Source of the DNA: JAPXRI01 sp033813635
GTDB lineage: Bacteria; Bacillota; Clostridia; Oscillospirales; QAMX01
NCBI GenBank assembly: GCA_033813635.1
Contig: JAPXRI010000038.1
Coordinates: 1-27,084, forward strand
Direction of reading: 5' to 3'
Length of the DNA: 27,084 bases
Translations under genes and position numbers: made by a program
The notes under the pieces: generated by a model
Told to the model about the DNA's origin: nothing
Seen by the model: the letters and a program-made list of their open reading frames with translations, nothing else
Database searches by the model: none
Shown: piece after piece, positions 23,099 through 27,084 of the stretch
Numbering within the stretch: the stretch's first letter is position 1
Layout: each line of letters starts with the position of its first letter

Positions 23099-23671
23099 AT
23101 GTCAAATGGACTGACACTTGCCTCTCCCCGTCTCATCCTGAGGCAGTTTAACCCCGACGATTACGACGCCGTTCACGCCTACGCCAGCGTCTACGAAAAC
23201 GTAAGGTATATGGGCTGGGGGCCGAACACCCCGGAGGACACGCGGAATTTCATCGCCGAGACGATGAAAAAAGCGCTCGCCGAGCCGAGACTGATGTACG
23301 ATTTCGCGGTGGTTTTAAAAGAGACCGGCGCGCTGATCGGCGGCTGCGGGATTTATCTCAACAGCGAGCGCTTTCAGGGCATGGTCGGCTGGATTCTGCA
23401 CAGGGATTTCTGGAAAAAAGGCTACGGAACGGAGCTCTGCGCGGAGCTGCTGCGCTTCGGGTTCGAGACCCTCGGGCTCCACAGGATATACGCGACCTGC
23501 TACACCGACAACTACGGCTCCTACCGGGTGATGGAGCGAAACGGCATGCGCCGGGAGGCGTGCTTTAAGGAATACTGCAAAGGCCGCCCGACGGATGATA
23601 AAAAGTGGTACGACGAGTACGTCTACGCGCTGCTTAAGGACGAATGGACCGCAAAAAACGCCGGCGCATAG
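23099..23671 (+). CDS. RimJ/RimL-type GNAT acetyltransferase
   Basis: The 190-residue protein has the RimJ/RimL-type layout: LASPRLILRQFNPDDYDAVH, GGCGIYLNSERFQGMVGWIL, RDFWKKGYGTELCAELLRFG (CoA loop Gly-Tyr-Gly-Thr) and HRIYATCYTDNYGSYRVMER. These enzymes acetylate protein N-termini or small amines. AATGGAG about 7 bases upstream supports the ATG at 23099. It is the sixth GNAT gene in the island and the only one of this subfamily. Confidence 0.87.
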   Translation: MSNGLTLASPRLILRQFNPDDYDAVHAYASVYENVRYMGWGPNTPEDTRNFIAETMKKALAEPRLMYDFAVVLKETGALIGGCGIYLNSERFQGMVGWILHRDFWKKGYGTELCAELLRFGFETLGLHRIYATCYTDNYGSYRVMERNGMRREACFKEYCKGRPTDDKKWYDEYVYALLKDEWTAKNAGA

Positions 23672-23728
23672 GGCACTGCGCTTACTATATGTATGTTTCT
23701 CGCGCCGGTGAAGGAGGCTCTGCGAGCA

Positions 23729-24556
23729 ATGAATAACGACGTTTGCGACATTTCATGTCCCGGCAAAAGCGGCATTTCCGCCGGAAGAGCCAGATTTGAC
23801 GGCAAGGGCTTTCTCTACATCGCCTACAGCAGTATAGCGGACGACGCCGGCTCAAAGAATACCTTGGAGCATTTTGAGTATTGCTGCAAAAGCGGCTTCA
23901 ATGCGATTAAAGGAGATGTCCGGATTACAGCCGACGGCGAGTTGATAATGTGCCATGACGCGGGGTTTACGCTGAACGAAAACGGGTATATTTCAACGTA
24001 TCATAGGTTAAACTGCACCCCCATCCGCGCTATGACGAATTCTGCCTGCCTTGCGTTGCGACACGAGGGCACTCTAAACAGTGTTGTTGACTTCGACGCA
24101 TATATCAGAACCTGTAAAAAATACGGAAAAGTTGCCTTTATAACAATCAGGGACGAGTATATCGATGAAGTCACAAAACGCGTGCTCGCCGTATTGGATA
24201 AATACCATTACCGCCGCATGTCAATCGTAAACAGCTTTACATACGAATCACTTCAGACGGTAAGAACCGCGGACCCGGAGATGATGCTCTCCTGGGTGCA
24301 AAAGGCCTCGGCCGTGATGACAAAAACCATGGTAGACGGCTGCGACGATTTGGGAAACTGCGTTCTATGCATGTACCATTTTCCAAACAAAGGCGAGTTC
24401 GACGCTATAGACAGGGATGTATTGGAATATGCCGTCCGAAAGGATATCAGAGTATATGAGGCGATTGTCCCGTCGGACAAGGTTGAGAAATTGATCGAAT
24501 ACGGATTTGCCGGCGCGCAGATAAGCTCGGTGCCGGAATGGCTCCGCCTAAATTAA
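23729..24556 (+). CDS. Glycerophosphodiester-phosphodiesterase-like protein with altered active site
   Basis: The 275-residue protein follows the GDPD TIM-barrel pattern: NTLEHFEYCCKSGFNAI, GDVRITADGELIMCHDAGF, and a C-terminal VYEAIVPSDKVEKLIEYGF like the final barrel strands. Two catalytic positions look changed. The His-Arg pair before the PENT segment is replaced by AYSSIADDAGSKNT, and the Glu of the usual E-x-D is Lys61 in IKGD63. His76 is kept. Metal-dependent diesterase activity is therefore doubtful. I placed the start at 23729 because AAGGAGG lies 11 bases upstream; an ATG at 23693 is an alternative adding 12 residues. A pseudo-enzyme or new specificity is possible. Confidence 0.7.
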   Translation: MNNDVCDISCPGKSGISAGRARFDGKGFLYIAYSSIADDAGSKNTLEHFEYCCKSGFNAIKGDVRITADGELIMCHDAGFTLNENGYISTYHRLNCTPIRAMTNSACLALRHEGTLNSVVDFDAYIRTCKKYGKVAFITIRDEYIDEVTKRVLAVLDKYHYRRMSIVNSFTYESLQTVRTADPEMMLSWVQKASAVMTKTMVDGCDDLGNCVLCMYHFPNKGEFDAIDRDVLEYAVRKDIRVYEAIVPSDKVEKLIEYGFAGAQISSVPEWLRLN

Positions 24557-24609
24557 CGTAAGGCTCGGAGGTAAATCCGGCGGATATAACGTAAAGGGAG
24601 ACTTACGAT

Positions 24610-25193
24610 ATGGATATCGCGCTTCCCGATTACGATAATTCACTGCTGGCTTTGATATCGACGATATTAAGGCGCTATGGCTGTATGTGCGTGTATAAAA
24701 GCCTTCCAGAGCTTGACGAGACCTTGGGCGGGGTTATAAAAACGTCGCTTTGATGCAATTCGACGGCATGGGCTCGGCGATTTTGAACAGGCACCTGCCC
24801 CGGGACAGCTTCTTCCGGGCAAATAAACTCCGCGATATTTCATCCGTTTTTCCGCCGACGACCGCCGCCGCGACCGTTTCGCTCGAGAGCGGTCTCTCGC
24901 CTATCGAGCACGGGTGGCTCGGCTGGTGCCTTTATTTTGCAGAGTTAGGCGCAAACGTCAATATTTTTCCGAACACCCTCGCAGGAAGCGGCGGCGTTCC
25001 CGCGGCGCCTTACCATGTCGCCGGAAAATTTATGCCCTACGAGGTCGGAGATTATCTCGCCGTCGCGGCCGGAAGGCTGAGCATCGAATATACGGGGGGC
25101 AAGGGCAGACCCCCGTTCAAGGCGGCCCATGCGGGCCTGACGGCGGACGAGATGACCGTCCCGCTTATCGTGAAAATTTGCCACTGCGCCTGA
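24610..25193 (+). pseudogene. Degenerate alkaline-phosphatase-superfamily hydrolase (frameshift plus internal deletion)
   Basis: From ATG 24610 (GGGAG 9 bases upstream) the frame reads MDIALPDYDNSLLALISTIL and LPELDETLGG. It must then shift near the G-run at 24730-24733 to continue as GYKNVALMQFDGMGSAILNR, VFPPTTAAATVSLESGLSP and EHGWLGWCLYF. One missing G explains the shift. The reading resumes the C-terminal end with VGDYLAVAAGRLSIEY and FKAAHAGLTADEMTVPLIV directly after FMPYE, near 25040. About 200 middle residues of the usual 420 or so, including later metal ligands, are missing. The protein cannot be an active nucleotide pyrophosphatase-like enzyme. A strong terminator overlaps its stop. 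Confidence 0.72.
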
Positions 25194-25215
25194 GCCCCAG
25201 GCGCAGTATTTTTTT
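25183..25215 (+). terminator. Strong intrinsic terminator
   Basis: ACTGCGCCTG (25183-25192) pairs perfectly with CAGGCGCAGT (25198-25207) across 5 bases and is followed by A and T7 (25209-25215). It overlaps the pseudogene stop and separates the island from the permease gene. Confidence 0.9.
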
Positions 25216-25267
25216 GTTAAACTGTGATTTTTTGCACATTCTTTCAATCATTATGGAATGGCAGATA

Positions 25268-25296
25268 TTGACACGCCAAATTGCGCATGCTATAAT
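25268..25296 (+). promoter_or_regulatory. Perfect-consensus sigma-A promoter of the purine permease gene
   Basis: TTGACA (25268-25273) and TATAAT (25291-25296) are separated by exactly 17 bases. The predicted leader is about 90 bases and contains CAGGCT/AGCCTG flanking an A-run and T-run, able to form a hairpin. It does not show the purine-riboswitch core. Confidence 0.9.
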
Positions 25297-25391
25297 TTAT
25301 TTGTTGTTTTCGTGCGGACAGGCTTTAAAAAAAGTTGTTTTTTCAGCCTGACGCATATAAATATATTTTATAAATAGGCAGGAGGATTTTC

Positions 25392-26780
25392 ATGGAGAGA
25401 CTTTTCAAACTGAAAGAAAACGGCACAAACGTAAGAACGGAAATAATCGCCGGCTTCACCACTTTCTTTGCTATGGCATATATTATTTTCGTCAACCCGA
25501 GCATACTCGGGCAGGTCATTACCGACGCTGACGGCAACCCGCTGACGGGCGCAATAACGCTCGCTACGATTTTGGCGTCCGTGGCCGGCACGCTGGTGAT
25601 GGCGCTTATCGCAAACGTACCCTACGCTCAGGCGCCGGGCATGGGCCTCAACGCGTTCTTCACCTATACCGTCTGTATGGCGCTGAAGTTCAAATGGCAG
25701 GAAGCCCTTGCGATGGTTTTCATCTGCGGCCTGATCAACGTCCTGATCACGGTGACAAAAATCCGGAAATCAATCATCAAATCAATACCGGAAGGGCTTC
25801 AGAACGCAATCGGCGGTGGCATCGGCATTTTCATCGCCTATATCGGCCTTCTCAACGTCGGCCTCGTAAATTTTGACGCCGGAGTCCCCGCTCTGGCGAC
25901 AATTAAAACAAACGCGCTGATTCTGACAGTCATCGGTATTGCGATCACATTCGTTCTGCTCATGCTCAATGTCAAGGGCGCGATTCTTATCGGCATCATC
26001 GCGACGACGCTCCTCGGTATCCCCTTCGACATCGTCAAGTTTTCCGGCGCGTCCGTTAACATCTCCGGCGTCGGCGAGAGCTTTGACCAGCTCGGACAAA
26101 CCTTCTTAGCCGCTTTCGGCAATCCCGGAATTCTGAGCCTCTTCTCAGAGGCCTCGAGGATCCCGCTCGTCCTGGTGACGATTTTCGCGTTCAGCCTGAC
26201 CGACACGTTTGACACAATCGGAACCTTTATCGGTACCGGCAGGCGCACCGGCATTTTCTCCGCCGAAGATATGAAAGCCCTCGAGACAAACTCCGGCTTT
26301 AAGTCCAAGATGGACAAGGCCCTCTTCGCCGACTCGGTTGCAACCTCGGTCGGAGCTGTTTTCGGCACCTCTAATACGACAACCTATGTAGAGAGTGCCG
26401 CGGGCATCGGCGCCGGCGGACGCACCGGCCTCACTAGCCTTGTCACGGCCGCGCTGTTCCTCCTCTCGATTCTGATCTCTCCCTTCGTCGGCCTTGTCCC
26501 GTCGCAGGCTACCGCTCCGGCGCTCATCGCGGTCGGTATAATGATGCTCTCCTCGTTCCGCGAGGTTAACTGGACCGACCTTGAGGACGCGATTCCCGCC
26601 TTCTTCGCCGGTGTTTTCATGGCCCTCTGCTACAGCATTTCCTACGGCATCGGCGCCGGCTTTATATTCTACTGCATTGTTAAGCTCTGCAAGGGCAAGT
26701 TCAAGGAAATTCACCCGATCCTGCTGGTCTCGGCTCTCCTTTTCCTGCTAAATTTCGTGCTTCTTGCCATAACGGAGTAG
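25392..26780 (+). CDS. AzgA-type guanine/hypoxanthine/adenine permease (NCS2 family)
   Basis: The 462-residue integral membrane protein is a proton-coupled purine importer of the AzgA/PbuG branch of NCS2. It opens KENGTNVRTEIIAGFTTF and has AMAYIIFVNPSIL, QAPGMGLNAFF, EGLQNAIGGGIGIFIAYIG, SLTDTFDTIGTFIGTGRR and GAVFGTSNTTTYVESAAGIG. The last two carry the substrate-binding Asp-Thr-Phe-Asp and Thr-Ser-Asn-Thr segments. Around 12-14 hydrophobic spans are evident, as in the family. AGGAGG sits 6 bases before the ATG. It is transcribed alone from a consensus promoter, with a terminator downstream. Confidence 0.93.
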   Translation: MERLFKLKENGTNVRTEIIAGFTTFFAMAYIIFVNPSILGQVITDADGNPLTGAITLATILASVAGTLVMALIANVPYAQAPGMGLNAFFTYTVCMALKFKWQEALAMVFICGLINVLITVTKIRKSIIKSIPEGLQNAIGGGIGIFIAYIGLLNVGLVNFDAGVPALATIKTNALILTVIGIAITFVLLMLNVKGAILIGIIATTLLGIPFDIVKFSGASVNISGVGESFDQLGQTFLAAFGNPGILSLFSEASRIPLVLVTIFAFSLTDTFDTIGTFIGTGRRTGIFSAEDMKALETNSGFKSKMDKALFADSVATSVGAVFGTSNTTTYVESAAGIGAGGRTGLTSLVTAALFLLSILISPFVGLVPSQATAPALIAVGIMMLSSFREVNWTDLEDAIPAFFAGVFMALCYSISYGIGAGFIFYCIVKLCKGKFKEIHPILLVSALLFLLNFVLLAITE

Positions 26781-26898
26781 ATAAACAGATTAAAAAAACG
26801 GGGCTTGCGAATGCTGACACCTGATAAGGAAGTAATTTAGAAACTACATCTAATGCATTGAATTATCCGGTATTAGCAAAGACAAGTCCCAAAAGATG

Positions 26899-26939
26899 AA
26901 TACCGAGAAGAACCGTAAAAGGTTTTTCTCGGTATTTTT
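26899..26939 (+). terminator. Strong intrinsic terminator downstream of the permease
   Basis: AATACCGAGAA (26899-26909) pairs with TTCTCGGTATT (26926-26936). An inner AACC/GGTT pairing (26911-26914 with 26921-26924) surrounds a GTAAAA loop, and the T-run ends at 26939. It lies about 120 bases after the stop. Nothing else was recognised between 26781 and 26898. Confidence 0.88.
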
Positions 26940-26959
26940 CTGCTTATAGCGGTACATTC

Positions 26960-27084
26960 TGATAGGTACCCCGAAAATTGGACAGCCATTGATTGAAATT
27001 CGGTAGTGATGAATCAAAACACCGAACAGAAAAGAGAGTCGGAAATCAAAGATTCGGACAGATATGAAATCTCGCAGCCAATGG
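26960..27084. mobile_element. Possible end of an IS3-family insertion sequence (cut by window edge)
   Basis: At 26960 the sequence TGATAGGTACCCCGAAAATT, followed by GGACAG, resembles IS3-family terminal repeats, which often run TG, then ACCCC, A-rich, then TTGGACA. A short frame from ATG 27009 to the window edge is not recognisable as a transposase start. Without the other end this stays tentative. Confidence 0.35.

Noticed and set aside
25297..25391. Possible purine riboswitch before the purine permease
   Set aside because: The conserved purine-aptamer loops and paired arms are absent; only a short A/T-rich hairpin is visible.

Overview
The window reads as a stretch of a Clostridia-type chromosome, probably an uncultured gut Oscillospirales or close relative. 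This is inferred from the moderately high-GC Firmicute genes with strong AGGAGG-type ribosome binding sites, from the families present (Cys_rich_VLP, TnpW, a TnpX-type recombinase, DUF6076, DUF1848, an AzgA permease), and from consensus sigma-A promoters. No rRNA, tRNA or CRISPR array was seen. All family assignments come from reading motifs by eye.

Region 1 (1-3437, + strand) is a compact lipid or envelope gene cluster. It holds the end of a membrane protein, an acyl-carrier-protein-like protein that lacks the phosphopantetheine serine, a small alarmone synthetase of RelQ/YjbM type, a CrtO-like glycosyl-diaponeurosporenoate acyltransferase relative, and a 600-residue fusion of a diacylglycerol-type glycosyltransferase with a PAP2/inositolphosphorylceramide-synthase-like membrane domain. 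Tight spacing or overlap suggests one operon.

Region 2 (about 3438-13048) is an integrative mobilizable element. A sigma factor and a DUF6076 protein run leftward from a near-consensus promoter. Rightward run Cys_rich_VLP, a ParB-like protein, a ParM-like actin with a ParR-like partner, a repeat and oriT-like non-coding segment, MobC, a MOBP-type relaxase, a second ParB, TnpW and a large serine recombinase, ending at a perfect 11-bp hairpin. The right end lies between about 13049 and 13110. The left end could not be located, so region 1 may be cargo of the element.

Region 3 (about 13077-25215) is an accessory island rich in small-molecule-modifying enzymes. It has six intact GNAT genes (one with two GNAT domains, so seven domains) and one GNAT fragment, a Nudix hydrolase, an ANT(6)-like nucleotidyltransferase, a nitroreductase, a PhzF-like protein, a methyltransferase, a DUF1848 protein and a TIM-barrel sugar-phosphate isomerase. 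Decay is obvious: a frameshifted ParB-like/GNAT gene is spliced onto a beheaded PHP phosphatase, there is a 54-codon phosphotransferase remnant, and an alkaline-phosphatase-superfamily gene carries a frameshift and an internal deletion. The most interesting signal is at 20962-21233. A consensus promoter drives a 37-codon leader ORF with a Thr/Ile-rich segment, followed by an intrinsic terminator whose 5' arm can pair instead with an identical sequence inside the leader ORF. This is the architecture of a transcription attenuator.

Region 4 (25216-27084) holds an AzgA-type purine permease with its own consensus promoter and a strong terminator downstream, then a sequence resembling the end of an IS3-family element running off the window.
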